A stretch of DNA of 64,000 nt from Lunularia cruciata (GCA_948567375.1 OX419757.1:23182732-23246731), one strand, 5' to 3'; shown: positions 1-12,959, counted from the stretch's first letter. A program made the numbers and translations. Notes: generated by a model from the sequence alone, not told the origin.

Positions 1-559
1 GGATTGCCATCAAAGCACTCACAATTCCTCTCTTGACAGGGTCTTTGTAACTTTCTACCTTGTACCCATTCTTTGTTCTCTTCGACGAGAAGGCATCTCT
101 CACCTCCTGAGTTTCTTGGGCTATCTCTCCTTTCCCCAAGAACGTGGCTCTCTGCTCCGAGCTTGCCTCCTTCCCAAGTACAAATCTCCAATCCGACTCT
201 GTCCAGTGAGCCGGATTTCCTCTCTTCCCTTCTTCCTCGGGTCCATCGAGACACTTACTCTCGATAATTTCTGTCATGAATCCAAGAAAACTTATGTTCC
301 AGTTCCATGCCAAAAATGTGATCCAAAGTCGGCTCAAGACTTTGATCCTCGCTACTATATCTAATCTCCGAATCGTATGATTTCTCACTGCAAATTCAGA
401 GTTCTTCTTCCCTCCTCCCATCTCTTCTGCTTTCTCACTTTCTCTCGATTTCACTCTCACGACTTCTCCCTTGCGCACTAACACAAGCCCAACTCTATTT
501 CCCTTTCCCCGATCACCTACAAGATGACTCCTCAACGGCAAAGGAAAATTGCTCGACAT
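1..559 (-). CDS. LTR-embedded reading frame of family A (partial, 186 codons to the edge)
   Basis: Starting at the ATG at 559-557, I read 186 codons on the minus strand to the window edge without a stop. The product aligns without gaps to the frame starting at 55180, with about 38 differences in 186 residues (~80 percent identity). Shared blocks include GGGKKNS, AWNWN, FMTEIIESKCLDGPEEE, WTESDWR, ATFLGKGEIA and SYKDP. The reading frame may really start at an internal methionine near residue 47, because a TATA motif lies only 27 bases before the first ATG. I do not recognise the family; it is not a known gag, protease, RT, integrase or envelope domain. Being open in a second independent LTR copy argues that the frame was functional recently. 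Confidence 0.72.
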   Translation of the reverse strand, partial: MSSNFPLPLRSHLVGDRGKGNRVGLVLVRKGEVVRVKSRESEKAEEMGGGKKNSEFAVRNHTIRRLDIVARIKVLSRLWITFLAWNWNISFLGFMTEIIESKCLDGPEEEGKRGNPAHWTESDWRFVLGKEASSEQRATFLGKGEIAQETQEVRDAFSSKRTKNGYKVESYKDPVKRGIVSALMAI

Positions 560-578
560 TTTGTCGTTGCAATTTCAA

Positions 579-586
579 TTTTTATA
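579..586 (-). promoter_or_regulatory. TATA-like motif upstream of the LTR-borne frame
   Basis: TATAAAAA on the minus strand, 27 bases before the first ATG of the embedded frame. The same motif at the same spacing occurs in the plus-strand A LTR at 55153-55160. Conservation in two copies supports a real core promoter; activity is not shown. Confidence 0.5.
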
Positions 587-973
587 GAGTTGCACTTCTT
601 TGTCTTCCGTCACTTTGAGTTTCTACCAAGAAATCATACATCCGGCATGCACCTGTCATTGTCAATCGACCTTCACGCGTATGAGCCACTAGTTTTGAAA
701 CGGTCTCTTCTTGAATTTCTTGCCCCGACAAAAGGTTGTTAGACTGTCTTTGCCTCGGGTTGAGCTCCCCCCGATCCAAAGACAATTTACTTTGTATTGT
801 ATGCTGACAGGGCATTTCCGAGTACTTTGCCTTATGACCCGAAGTCACTTTACTTTGGGTTTCAACCCGAAGACTCTTTTCTTTGCCTTCTTCGGCCATA
901 CAGGCGCAATCCAACTTCTCTATACACTTCTTCTCCTTTATTCTGAAAAAAAAAATGTGGGCACCACAAGGAT

Positions 974-2528
974 CCACAACTTGGCTTCAAGAAAGGTGAC
1001 TCCTTGGGCACTAGTTACATCTCTTGATGATTGAGCTCTTACAATATGTGGATCAATCTTTGTAGCATTAAGAATCCTTGGCCAAAAATCTAGTTCATCT
1101 TGATCTCTACAACCAAATTATTCACCATAGGTATTCGGGTAAATACATTTGTCAATTGCTTCTTTCCCTCCACATATGTGATAGTCATGTTAAACTATTG
1201 TCTTCACTCTACCCAACAAATCTCTCTACAAGATAGATCTTTTACAAGATAGTTACAAGAAGGATTTTGGTATCCTTTGGTAGACTAGTGGTTTGTGGTC
1301 TATTTGTACTACAATTTCTTCTTGCTAAGATAATGCTTCCAATGCTTGGTAGCAAGGTCAAGTGCCAACTCTTTTTATTTGATGGTGTGATAACTTTGCT
1401 CTATCAATAACAATTTTTGAGAGAAATATGCAATTGAGTGCCATCTATCATCCCATTTTTTTGAAGAACTATTATTATTGGAATGCTTGATGCATCTACA
1501 ACCAACTTGATTGGATATTTGGGATCATACCATTTCAAGATTTGTGCATGTAGTGATGCATCTTTCAATGCTTAAAAAGCTAATTCTTATGCAATTCTCC
1601 AAAACTATCTCTTTCCTTGCCAAGTAATGATGTTAGGGGGTGTAAAGCCTTAGAGAAGTTCTTGGAAAATCAATGATAAAACCCAATTAGTCCCAATAGA
1701 CTCTTGAGTTGAGTTTGATCCTTTAGAGCACCCTAATTTTCTATGACATCTATTTTATCTATTAAAACTTGGATACCTTCTACACACTCTATGACCAAGT
1801 AGTCTACTTCAAACTAGTCAAACTTGCATTTTCAAATTTTGGCATATAATGGATTCTTTTGTAAATTTTGGAGGAGGTTTTGCAGATGTTGTTTATGCTT
1901 TTCATTATCCTACTATAGACTAAGATATCATCTAGAAAAAAATTTATAAACTTATCCAAGTTTGGACAAAATATGGTATTCATCAAACTCATGAAAGTGG
2001 GCAATGCATTGATGAGGCCAAACTACATCACTAGGTACTTAAAGCAACCCCATCTTGTTTGAAAGGAAATTTTGTGCATGTATTCCTCCGCAATCCTACT
2101 TTGGTTATAATCACTTTGTAGATCAAGTTTGGTGAAAGTTGTGCCTCATTGAGTTGATCAAATAGATCATCCATTCAAGATAATAGATGTTTTTCTTCAT
2201 TGTTTGTTGATTGAAGACCCAATAGTCAATGCATATCTATAGCATACTATCCTTCTTCTTCACAAACAAGATAGGAGCCTATATGGTGATAAATTGAATT
2301 GGATGAACCCTTTTTGCAATATATCTTCAATTAAACCTTGCATTCGTCCAGCTCATGAGGTGATAGTTGGTATGGGACTTTATAAGAAGGTGACTTCCCA
2401 TGAAGTATCTTGATTTTATGATCTTTTTTCCTTTTTGGTGGTAATCTTGAGAGTAAATCATTAGGAAATACATCTTCAAATTCATCTACTACATCTTTCA
2501 AATTTTCAATAATTTTTCCATTGACTTG
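974..2528 (-). pseudogene. Family C pol relic (RT and RNase H region)
   Basis: A heavily mutated Ty3/gypsy pol segment on the minus strand. The clearest part is the RT catalytic block at about 1900-1950, reading [10 protein letters not shown]. It aligns along its whole length with the better copy at 15830-17300, including the block around 1060-1190 matching 15860-16000. Stops and frameshifts are frequent, so no product is possible. Its upstream part continues at 3890 after the A solo LTR at 2529-3889. Confidence 0.75.
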
Positions 2529-3889
2529 TGTGACAACCTAGCAAGTATCACTTTGCGGTAATCAATAAGTAAATTTCATTGCCATAGAGATACAAGTTAG
2601 AAATGGTCAAATACAAAGTAAAACAATAACAATGTAGCTCTCCTTGGTTGCATCTTTAATCTCTTGAGTAGAAACCACACCCAAAAGAGAATAACAAGCA
2701 CTAATTTATAGTCTAGTCATAAATTAACACTCCATAATCACAACGCTATCAAATCTTTATAAACAATTTTGATTGTGATGATTCAAATTTTTCCAAAAAA
2801 AGCTACTTCACTACAAAACAACTTCATCTTAGAATTGTGTTCGACCCCTCCACTGAAGGCACAACTTCCTTGATCAAATTGCTTTGCATCAACCTTGTAC
2901 TACGCTCACTAATGCAAAATACTACAAACACTACAATTCTTCTTGGATCTATCAAGGCATTGCTTTGATTGCTATCCATTCAAGATCAAACACACATAAT
3001 GAAATCAAAAATGTGGAATCCAATATCCATTGAGCTCACTGATTTGCACTTTGAAATTTTCCAAACACTCACAAACACACACATGATTGATACTCAGAAT
3101 CAAGCAAAACTAATGAGCACTAAGTTCTAACACTTCACTCTACTCAACTTCAAAAATACAAATATTGAACAACATAACACTAAAAATGCTTGCTTTTAAA
3201 TAGACTTAGCACTTTTACAATTGTCAAACAAAATAATTGTTTTGTAATAACCTCTATATTTGACATGGCAATCCATTCTTCATATCTATCTCTTCAAATC
3301 TCAAATCTATTTCTAATTTGATCCGATGTCAACCTCAACTTTGGCTTCCAAACACGATGTTACTTCAATACCTCCTCCTCTTTGTGTCTCTAATATTGCT
3401 CTTACATCTTCTATTTCTACTATTTTTTCACTCTGAACTATAGTTGTTCACATATGTAATCTATCTATTTCTTTATCAACTAACTCACTCTTCTCTAATA
3501 TCTTTGGCAACTCACTCAAAGACACATGCACTCCTACTTCAACAACTTTGGACTTAACATTCATCTTCATCTCACTACAAAGTCTATCTAAATCCGATCT
3601 AACAAGATCTAATCTAAGACATACATTTGCTCCTACCTCTAACATCTTCTTATCTACTCTATCTCTTAGAAAAATCAGAAGATGGATCAATTCTATATCT
3701 TTTGCCTTTTTCTTTTGAGTTTCTTGCACTTCATGTTCATTGATTATTGTTATTTTCTCTTCTATTCTATCCTATTTTCAATCAATATTGAAATTGAAGT
3801 CATGTGTATCATAACACTATCTTCTTAACCTACTCTAACTTCCTTAGATGTCTCATTTAAAACTCAACAAAAAAAAGGTGGATACCACA
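2529..3889 (-). mobile_element. Family A solo LTR, 5-bp target duplication ACTTG
   Basis: The minus-strand LTR starts TGTGGTATCCAC at 3889 and ends in ...TTGTCACA at 2529. ACTTG flanks it on both sides (2524-2528 and 3890-3894). The flanking family C sequence resumes exactly, by comparison with the intact stretch around 17300-17320. It is about 1.36 kb, against 3.8 kb for the full LTR: the N-terminal part of the embedded frame is missing, while the C-terminal part and the second TATA-like motif (TATTTAAAAG on the minus strand, about 3194-3202) remain. No internal sequence lies between two LTRs, so this is a solo LTR left by LTR-LTR recombination. Confidence 0.85.
3448..3729 (-). pseudogene. 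C-terminal remnant of the LTR-borne frame in a solo LTR
   Basis: A 93-residue minus-strand frame matching the C-terminal coiled-coil part of the LTR protein at about 57330-57600. Matched elements are QET followed by K/R-rich and AKD, a leucine-rich segment with RVD, LDLV...LD(R/K)L, and VEVGV(H/Q)....LE(K)S. It is Lys/Glu-rich and predicted helical. The upstream half of the protein is absent from this LTR. Confidence 0.65.
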
Positions 3890-5260
3890 ACTTGTACACT
3901 CTGGACTTCTTTTATTAGGCCCATGAAACATCTCTCTCTTACCAATAGTTATTATCCCTATGATATAGAGAGGCAATTCTTGGCTTTAAGATCTAATCCT
4001 ATTTCCAAATATCTTTCATTGGCTACTTTTTGCTATTTTCCTTCTCCAATCTACCATGAAGTTGTAATACTCAATCCACAATATGCACAAAATCATATTA
4101 TAACAAGCTAATTGTATACTTGCCACTCAATTTATTCCTTTTACTCTCTATGGAGCATGCTACTTTTCAAGGTAACAATTCAATACTCTCTATCTGACTA
4201 TTAAGTAACTCTACTTCGTCATTCTCATCCTTCTCTAGTTTCATCCTCAACCTTATTTCAATAGAGCAAGACAATAAATTCTTTATTACTTTTGAAGTCC
4301 ATCAATATTCTCATCTAATTGTCTTTTAAAATTTTATCTATGACAATTAATTGAGCTAATAAGGCCACAAGGTACATTAACTTGCAATCTTTGTTTTCCA
4401 AGGTTATTTCAATATCTTCATCTTTGATTTGTCCTTCTAGGTTGTTCAAAGGTCACTTTTGTGCAGGTTGGGAAGGCAAGCATGGCAATTCATGGCTATG
4501 CACCCATTGGTTTGTAAATTTAATAATGGCCATAATTTCAATAACATTGCTTTTTTGCTCAAGCCGTTTCTCCCCTCAGACTCCATCTTTCCTTTCTTTG
4601 ACATGTCTTTGTTCTCCTTGAAAAAATTGAGCTCCTTGGTCTTGAAAAAAATGTTGCCTAAATCTATAGGAATTAGTCTAATAGAGTGTGGTGCTTTGGC
4701 CCAATGGTGCTGTGCTAAAACTCCCAAGTGCTCTTGCTTTTCTTTGAGCATATGTAATGGCTTCAAAAACTATGCAAGGATTCTTTACCAAACCTCTTGT
4801 CAAATTTTCTTTATTAATCCCATTTGAAGTTATCAAGAGCTTCTATTGGTCTTATATCAATAATCAAAACCTATAGATCAAGAAATACTTCCATGTATTT
4901 TTTTTGCTTCAATTCTATAGTTATGTTCAAGGCATGTGCACAAAATCCACAAATTATAAATTCTTCAAAAACACTTTTTGCCTCATAATCCAAGTGATCT
5001 CCCTTTCTTCCATCAACAAAGATCATCATACCAAGTGAGGGTTTTATTAGTCAAGTAATCACATGAAAAGACATTCTTACAAAATGATTGTTGATCTTTA
5101 TAATCAAAAGTATCAATTTGTTCTTGAGATCCAATTCTTCACTACTCTCATGGAGCATTGTTCCTTGTGAGGCTTGATTTTGCATGTCTTCTTCATCCGT
5201 AGTATCAATGTGGCTTAATTGTTGACCAAGGTTTTGTGTCATTGTCATGGGTGACTCTAC
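3890..5260 (-). pseudogene. Family C gag/protease-region relic
   Basis: This continues the C element on the far side of the solo LTR. It aligns with 17300-18360 of the second C element, for example 3900-3960 with 17320-17390 and 4830-4900 with 18225-18300. The position between the 5' LTR (5564) and the RT says gag to protease. A Cys/His-rich patch near 4460-4510 corresponds to the zinc knuckle seen near 17900 in the other copy. All frames are broken. Confidence 0.55.
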
Positions 5261-5564
5261 AAGTACTTTGGAAATGGTACCATTGGAAAGATCTCAACAA
5301 GACAAAGTAAATAGGGAAGAAGGCAAATCTTGTACTCCCTATAAGATCTACATTTTCATTTTTTGAGGCCTAATTCTTTTGTTTAAACCTCCAAAATTGG
5401 CTTTGAAAGTTTTGGTGTGTTTTTTACCTTTACTCTATTATTAGAAGTCTTCTTTTGGTGACTCTTCTATCTAATCCACTTAGCACATCATGTGTAACAT
5501 CTCTAATGATATTACTAAGCCAATTTTCACCTTTAGATAATTTTTTCTAGCTAATGGTCTTACA
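5260..5564 (-). mobile_element. Family C 5' LTR
   Basis: On the minus strand it begins TGTAAGACCATTAGCTAG at 5564 and matches the LTR starts at 14453, 25737 and 36799. There is no purine tract before it, unlike the copies at 14453 and 25737, which fits a 5' LTR followed by gag. The lower boundary is approximate because the second copy diverges there; I could not place a terminal CA with confidence. Confidence 0.6.
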
Positions 5565-6311
5565 GTACCCCACAATATGGTATGGACATATAACATGAAC
5601 TCTCAATTAGGTCAAATATTGTGTCAAACATGGCACTAGAATCAATCTACTCCTTCACTAGGGCATGAGATACTAGCTGATACTATATACACTCTACATA
5701 AACACATTAAAAATCTCCCAACAAACTCTATCATGACAACGCACCACAAACATCACAACCGCAATGACCAAATGCTACTACCAAGTACCTCTAACAACCA
5801 AACATCACATACTAATGTGGCCTAAGCACCTTTAACCTATCATCACAATATGCACTCTCTTAATCTCACTATCAAGAGCACTTCTCACCTCATTGGAGAG
5901 AAGCATAGGTGGTATGATTGGTCATCACTCCAATCTCACTATCAAGAGCACATTAGAGCACCAATGCTCCAAATGTCAACGCACCAACACAAATATGGTG
6001 CACAAATAGGAAGTAAATAATAGAGGGAGTCCAATTCCAAGAAATCCAAACAATAACCCTCCATCTCATAAATCCAATCGGATTGACTTTGCCACTATTT
6101 GGCATTTTCACCTAATAGGAGCATCTATCTACTCATATGAAACCATGATCACCAAGAATAGGATCAAATGCACTCTTAAAGCCAAAGCTACATAGGTATA
6201 GATTTGAGTCCACTAGTCTTTAAGACAAGTAATAGAACAATTGGCTAAGGAGCTAATTCAAGAATCAAAGGTCTCAAACCTTATTACACACAATAGTTGA
6301 TAGATGTGCTA
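5565..6311. other. Unrecognised intergenic sequence
   Basis: I see no coding frame or known repeat. The 20-base phrase AATCTCACTATCAAGAGCAC occurs twice, near 5870 and 5934, a small local direct duplication. Confidence 0.5.
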
Positions 6312-6520
6312 ATTTTAACCAACTACTAATAAATAAATTCACTAACTTGGCTAGTCTTACACCATGCTAGAATTTATAGCCCTTTTAGCTCCATGCTTCA
6401 AAGCCTCTAAATTTTTCCATTTAGAGGCTTTGAGGCTTAGAACTAGGGGCTCAAGGGCTACAAAGGCTAGCATGATGTAAGATTAGCCAAGTTAGTTTGT
6501 TTTTTTAGTAGTAGCTAAAT
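6312..6520. repeat. Foldback (long imperfect inverted repeat)
   Basis: Two arms of about 95-100 bases are near reverse complements (roughly 80-85 percent by eye). Both carry AACTTGGCTA, TCTTACA, CATGCTAG and TAGCCCTT, and they meet at a perfect apical stem, GCCTCTAAAT / ATTTAGAGGC, around a 6-base TTTTCC loop at about 6403-6428. This is the structure of a small foldback transposon or MITE, or of a hairpin RNA precursor. I could not identify target-site duplications. Confidence 0.7.
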
Positions 6521-7359
6521 AAGGCCTTTTTCTTTCAAATTTGAATCTCCTCCAAATTCTGCCTAACTTGGATCAAATGATACCTTTCTTCTTGCCAATT
6601 TGAACCTCTACCAAATATGGTCTAACTCAAGGTAATCACCATCTCTTTTTATATCTAGTTGACTCCCAATTCCAAAACTAGATATAACTATTAGGACAAA
6701 TTGGGAATTGTTTTTGCACACAATCACTCAATCTATCAACAATCTAACAAGATTGAAAATATTCAATTGAAGGTAACATCAATCTACCAAGTTTGGGAGA
6801 TACAACCAATGCCCATAATTTGTGCACCTAATTTCTCCATTGACTTCTTCTATGTAATCAAATGATCAAAAAATAGATCTCAATACTCAATACTCTATAT
6901 GACAAGCATTGATCATAATGTCAAGCCACACACATTCTAGCTAAGAGCATCAAAGTTCCACTTGTCGGCCCATGTCCACCATAAGAGCTCAAAGGCTCAA
7001 CATATAAGAAATTAGCTCTTTGTATTTTCACTTCAAAGTATACTCCTTTAGAGAGGCCTAAAATTCCAACCTAAATATTGCATCCAATTGTGCAAGTAGT
7101 AACTCTAACAATGCAATCAAACATCCTAATGTAATACAACCGCCATCAAGTAACTCATTAGTAGCTACTGATAAAACTATGGCTGCCAAGATACAAACTT
7201 AAGCAAGTTTGCTAGACCAATATTACAAATACTACAAATATTGATATATTGGTTTTGCACATCATGAAGACCATTTTGTCCAAGTACCAAGAGGTAATCC
7301 AAATGTGGTTAATTATACTTCATATGTCCAAAGGCTACACAAGGTAATACATACTAGGA
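6521..7359. other. Unrecognised intergenic sequence
   Basis: No convincing frame, domain or repeat on either strand. Confidence 0.5.
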
Positions 7360-7909
7360 TGGTAAAGGAGGACTAGTAGAAAGAAGAGTTGAGAAGAGTA
7401 GTAACCTATACAAGGAGGAAGACAAGAAATTAATGCACTTGTATAGGAGAATTTTGAAGTGAAGAAGCAAAACGCCTTCCTTATTATAGACTAGAAGCAA
7501 TACAAAGAAAAAATTTGGAAGCTACAAGGAGACTTGAAAGCCCTTTAGTTGGAGTATAAATAGAAGTAGAAAGGATAGGAAGAACAACTTAAGGCTAGAG
7601 ATGAAGAAGTGGTAAGTATTTGAGGAGAGTTTGAGATTGCCAAGATAAGAATAATTAACTTTGAAGTTCAAATGTTCAAGTATTGAGAGGAGGTGGCTAC
7701 ACGACTTGGAAGCATGGCCAAAAAACTTGCAAGGGAGGAGGAGCAAAGGGCAACCAATCAATCAACTCCAAATGATAGAGAAGTTGAAGAAGGAAGTGGA
7801 GGCCTTGAACAACCACTTGGAGGAAGCTCAAGATCAATTTGTAGCAATGTTGGAGGAAGAAACTCAAGGAAGTGTAATGACAGAAAAATTAAATGAGTTG
7901 AATTTTTAG
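7360..7909 (+). pseudogene. Coiled-coil frame relic, possibly from the LTR-borne protein family
   Basis: A Glu/Lys/Leu-rich segment with stops. The last open part (7661-7909) contains EKLKKEVEALNNHLEEAQ and then QFVAMLEEE, a heptad-like coiled coil. Composition and orientation resemble the coiled-coil half of the LTR-borne protein relics (for example 47340-47700), but I found no diagnostic alignment. It could equally be the tail of another transposon ORF. Confidence 0.35.
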
Positions 7910-10900
7910 GTCCAAAAGCTAGAGAGGGGATATATAGAGATTACAAGATGGACCCGCTAGAAGTTAGTTTAGTTAGTTTAGACTTGCGGAACACATAAAT
8001 AGGAATTTCACTAAGACTTATGATACTTATCTTTTTAAAATAGCAGGTTATAAGGAGCAGATTGAGCTCCTTATTGCAATTGGTAAAGGCAAATTTGTTC
8101 TTTGTAGTAGTACTTTAGGCCAAAGGTACTTGACTGAAAGAATTTTTTGGGGTTGTAAAAAATCTTCATAGTTGTAGGACCTTTGTAGATGTACCTCTTT
8201 AGAGAAGTAAGTCCAAAGGAGATAAACTTGTATGTTTTCTTAGGGGAAGAACTAATATCTTCCCAAAGGTGTAAGATGCTTAATTAACCTACATGTGAGT
8301 AGACAGGATTATCATGTGTAGTAAGTGACAAGAAGCCAAGAAGATCTTTGGCTTTCCTAAATTCTTAGATATCTTTGGCTTTGAGTAGGAAGAAAATATT
8401 CAAGGGTTCAACCTGATATAGTCCTTTGATCTTTAATAAAGCAAAAGTGCTAAATCACTTCTTCTTTTTGCTTAAATTCCAATTATTAGTTGTATGTCTT
8501 TGGTAAGTATGGTGAGGAACTTTGTACTAGGAACTTGAGCGCTTGAGTGAGGGTGACCATTTGTACTTGTGATTAGGGTATGGGATCCTTGAGAATTCTA
8601 AAGTAGTAGGCCAATGCCTTGATAGATCACAAATAAACAATAGTGTTAAAAGTACTAAGGAATCAAGAAGTATATTTTTGCTACCAATGCAAAGTACCTT
8701 TGGAATTGTGCCTTTTAGGAAGGGTAGAACACATCTCTCAAAGTTGAATGTCTTTGCAATGAAGTAGCTCCTTTGGAGTTGATTGAATCATCATCTTCAA
8801 GAAATAGTTGGAACTTACTTTTAGTGACAGTGATCATTGAACTTTCCATTTTCCATAATGCGCTGCAATTGGTGACACAACACTCTCTTGGATTTGTTCC
8901 TATTTAAGAGGTCAAATAGCTAACAATAAATAACTGCCAACTATGACACTTCTCTTTAAATCTAGGCATTTCTAACTTGTATCCTCAAGGGACAATATGT
9001 TACTTGCCATTATACCACTTTTTGGTCAACATTGGGTTATCATAGGAGGAAAAGTGTTAAGAGTAGTGTCATTTTATTGCAAAAGAAAATGGGTCTTAAG
9101 AGTAACATACAACTTCCAAAAAAATTTCTTTGTAAATATTAGTCTCCTTTCAAGAAAAATCAAAAAAATCAAATTTGATGATCTTTTGATATAAGCTACA
9201 ATATTAAAAACTTACAAATGTGATTGATTTAGTCTTGGTTGACAAGCAAAATCACTAAAATTGAACTTCACTTCACTTTTATATAAACTACAACATTGAG
9301 AACTTAAAAATGAGATTTGGGTAGTCTTGGACAATTTAGAGTCAAAATGTAAGGTTGTTGCATAAAATACTTTGTCTCTTTACCAAAGATAACCTTATTT
9401 AAGATGTAGATTAGAAAGCTCTAGTATGGAGACTACTTTACAAATATTAGAATATTGATGGATAATATTTTATTTTCTCGGTTAGTCTTCATGAATAATT
9501 AAAATAAAAATATCTAAGATAACTTAATCTTACATAGATCTTGTAATAACTATTGAGTAAATTTTTCACCAACTTTAACTTGCATTTAACTTTACACCAA
9601 CTTTAAACCTTGAATGCAATAAAAAATTTATATTTTACTATTAATCAATCTTCTAAAAATAGAAATTAGCTGATTAAAGTTAATAATCATACTTGAACTA
9701 AAATTACCAAGAAATGTATGCTTAGGTTTATTCTAATATTCAATTTTAATTGCAACTCAAAAGTTGAGGAATAATTTTAGTTTGTAAATATGTAAGTTGA
9801 TACCTACATTCAATTAAAATTTAATATATATAACCCTATTTTTATTTCTTTGAAATATCGTAAATTTTATATCTATTACATAGATAATAGATAGATATAT
9901 GAACCTAGATCAAATTCCACAATATTTTCAATTGATTGTAATCTAATTATAAAACACTATCTTACTAAGTATTAGTTTAATTGATAATTTTGATATAACA
10001 CATAATATAAAATTTCTAAGAGAAAATAAATAAATATTGATTGAGTATATGATATGTTCATATAAAGATATAATATGTAATTTCTCTACAAGCAAATTAC
10101 TTGGATCTCATTTTTAATAAGGTAGCTCTTCTTTGCATTAGAAGATTGCATATAAGAATGCAATAACTATTATATAAAGTGTAGTTTTAGCCTACATATA
10201 CATCATGCAATACAATACATTTATGATAACCTTGGAGATAACTTTTTTTCAAAAACGTTTTTCTTACTTTATGATGAGGTCACTAATATAACAAAAAATA
10301 TCATTCATATCACCAAAATAAAAGCAAAGTTGTTGAGGTAGTCAACTAAGTTGCTTATTGTTGCAAGCTTAATTTGACCAAGTGAGTAAATTGTCTTATA
10401 AATATGGAAAATATGCAAAAAAAGTTGCAACTTTAGGCATAAATTACACCTCAAAGGCACATTGTAAGACCTAAGAACATTAGTGCACAACTTGAATCCC
10501 TTATCAAGACCTTACCCATAAGATTAATTAATGATAAGGTCTTGGAGTAAATACTAGTTAATAAAGAAAGTTAGAGCACAATCCTTGAGACTATATGGTC
10601 ATTGAATGTCACTTAAGTTGCAACTAAATTATTGACATAGGTGTGTATTCCAACTGTGTAAGTAATTTGGTCAAATTAGGACTCATCAACTGATTGCAAG
10701 AATGGGTTATGGAGCAAATGCTAACCATTGGGCACTTGGATCTTATATGGAGGTCCTTAAGTAATTGGTGTGGGTGTCGTGTTGTGGTTTGTTTGGCAAG
10801 TGAAAAGTTAATTTAGTTTCTTTTTATCTATGTAATATTGTAGCAGATTATATAGAGGATCCTACAATCAATCCAGTGCTATGTTGCCAATCTATGTATA

Positions 10901-12876
10901 TTTTGTAGATTGGCCGCATGGATTATGATCTTATTCCCTTCCAACTCTCCAATATATGTGGTTATGGTAGAGACTACATGGAGATCAATGTATATTAGTT
11001 TTGTGACTTTTGAGTTGAAGTAGAACATAGAGGCTAGGGTATCTGAGAGTGGTAGTAGAGCATGGAAGTTAGAGCATTGGGGAAGAAGCAAGTGAAAGAT
11101 GTTTTGTGCTCCCAAACTACCTCTTCCAAACTCTTTTTTATTAGGATCTGATTTTTATTGAGATCACTTTGGTGCCTCAATGGTACCTCATTTTGGTCCT
11201 TTGTTCATGGAGTCAATGATGGAGAATCCGGACCTTATCATCCTTTGTATTTATGTGCAACTTTCACATTTACATTCTTTTGTAGAAGGAGATGCACCAA
11301 AATCTTTCTCAAGAATTTGGGTTGAATTTGAAGGTTAATGTGTCAAAAGGAGGAGTTACCAAGTGTCCTAAGTACAAGGAATTAACTCCCACCAATTTAG
11401 GATTACAGTTTTGCAAGTTTAGGGATATTTCTAAGGTCCATTTGGAAAAAGAAAGACCACCATTGGGAAAAATTGCAAAAGACTATCATCCAAAGATAAT
11501 AAATGTGAGATTTAAGTGATTAATATCTATGATATGATTAAGGAAAGCAATGGGAGTCTAATTTTTACCCAAGTGTATAGTTTGAGAGATTTTAGGAGTT
11601 CCATAATAGATTTTTATGATCTATTAATAGGGTTAGAGCAAAGAAAAATGATAATTATGTTGCATTTAAGAAACAAAAGTTAACATTAAAGTTTGTTAGT
11701 TTGTAATTTTTTTGTTTGATAAAGTTTGTTTTAAGCTTGGTATGATCAATATAAGTTGGAGGTTTTTGAAATCAAGATGTTGGAGTAGAGATTATAATCA
11801 AGGTTAGAGTAATGGTCACATCTAAAGTGTTGGTTTGAATAGACTTGTGAAACTTTCCAAAAAAAATTTGAGTAGATTTTGTAATCTTGTATGAAAAACA
11901 TGTAAATTATTCAAAAAAAATTCAAAGTCTTGGATCAAGTATATTTGGGTCTGCACAGCTTAAACATTAGCCAAACTTGGAATTTGATCAATATTTAGGG
12001 ATTGGTTCTGAACTCAGATTCTAAACTTCACACATGATTACATAAGGGCATGTAAAATTATGATCTGAAATATGGTGGGCTTGAGGTTTACAAATAGTGA
12101 GATATCTAAGTTTCAGATATTTTCAAGGGAGCCATTATGGTCAGATTGAGATGTGTTATATAAAATTGTTAAGCTTGTATTTCAAGCTTTTTCTTCACTA
12201 TTAGAAAACTCTATTGGAGCTACAAAAAGAGAAGTTATCTTAGTTTTAGTCTTGTATGGATTTCTCCACAAAAAGCATAGAATTTCCCTATTTTGGAGTC
12301 TTAGTTGAAAGTAGCTCTTAGATTATTAGTAAGATACAACTTTAGATAGAGCAAGGATGATGTATGGTTATTTATAAGAAAAGCATGGAGAGTTATTGCT
12401 AAGTAATTTATAATTGGATTCTCCATGCTTTGCATTCTTGTGTGTATGTCCAATTGTCTTGGATTGGTGTTTGAGCATTGTGATTTTTTTTGTGATTAGG
12501 TTTCCTTTCCTTATGAGTGTTGTGAAGTTTTTGTTGTGAATTCTGGAAGTGAGTGCATTAGATTGCACTTATTCTAACCTTGTAGAAGGAATATTGGAAA
12601 TATGAGTAGAAGGTTCTGATGGTTGGGAATACAAGAATATACAAATTATTAGAGATAGGTCTAGATACAATGTCCTATACATAAGCTCCACAGCTAAGCA
12701 CCCAATTTGCTCCTAAAGAGAACAAGTATAGTACAACATTGTGTATTACACACAAGTCAATTTTAGACACCCATTAGAAGACAGAACTAAAATTCAAAGA
12801 AGCTCTAAGAGTGTGAAATTGAAAAAGTTCATTGGGCACAAATATTTTGCATGATAGTTAATTTGAGAATTCAATC
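7910..12876. other. Unrecognised, strongly AT-rich stretch
   Basis: About 5 kb without a gene or repeat that I can name. The part around 9440-10120 is particularly AT-rich. A 75-codon frame at 11292-11519 has no recognisable motif and is probably chance. Very old, unrecognisable transposon sequence is the likeliest content. Confidence 0.45.
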
Positions 12877-12959
12877 CTAAAGTTGTGCAAATAAGATAAG
12901 CACTAGCCCAAGCACATCCCACAACAATAGTCTTTCTATTTGTTGAACATCAATAAACT

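Larger units (their letters stand above)
1..968 (-). mobile_element. Family A LTR, 5' portion, running off left edge
   Basis: On the minus strand this begins TGTGGTGCCCACA at 968 and matches the plus-strand A LTR that begins at 54767 over its first ~960 bases, including the leader, the TATA motif and the start of the embedded reading frame. It is cut by the window edge, so its other end cannot be seen. It sits against family C sequence at 974, so an A element or solo LTR probably inserted in the C element; the bases 969-973 (AGGAT) would be one copy of the target duplication. Its long open frame makes it less decayed than the two A solo LTRs in the window. Confidence 0.8.

Noticed and set aside
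582-977. 131-codon minus frame upstream of the LTR ORF, similar in part to 54756-54989
   Set aside because: Lies in the U3 before the TATA motif and crosses the LTR terminus; the other copy has stops. The similarity is explained by the shared LTR.
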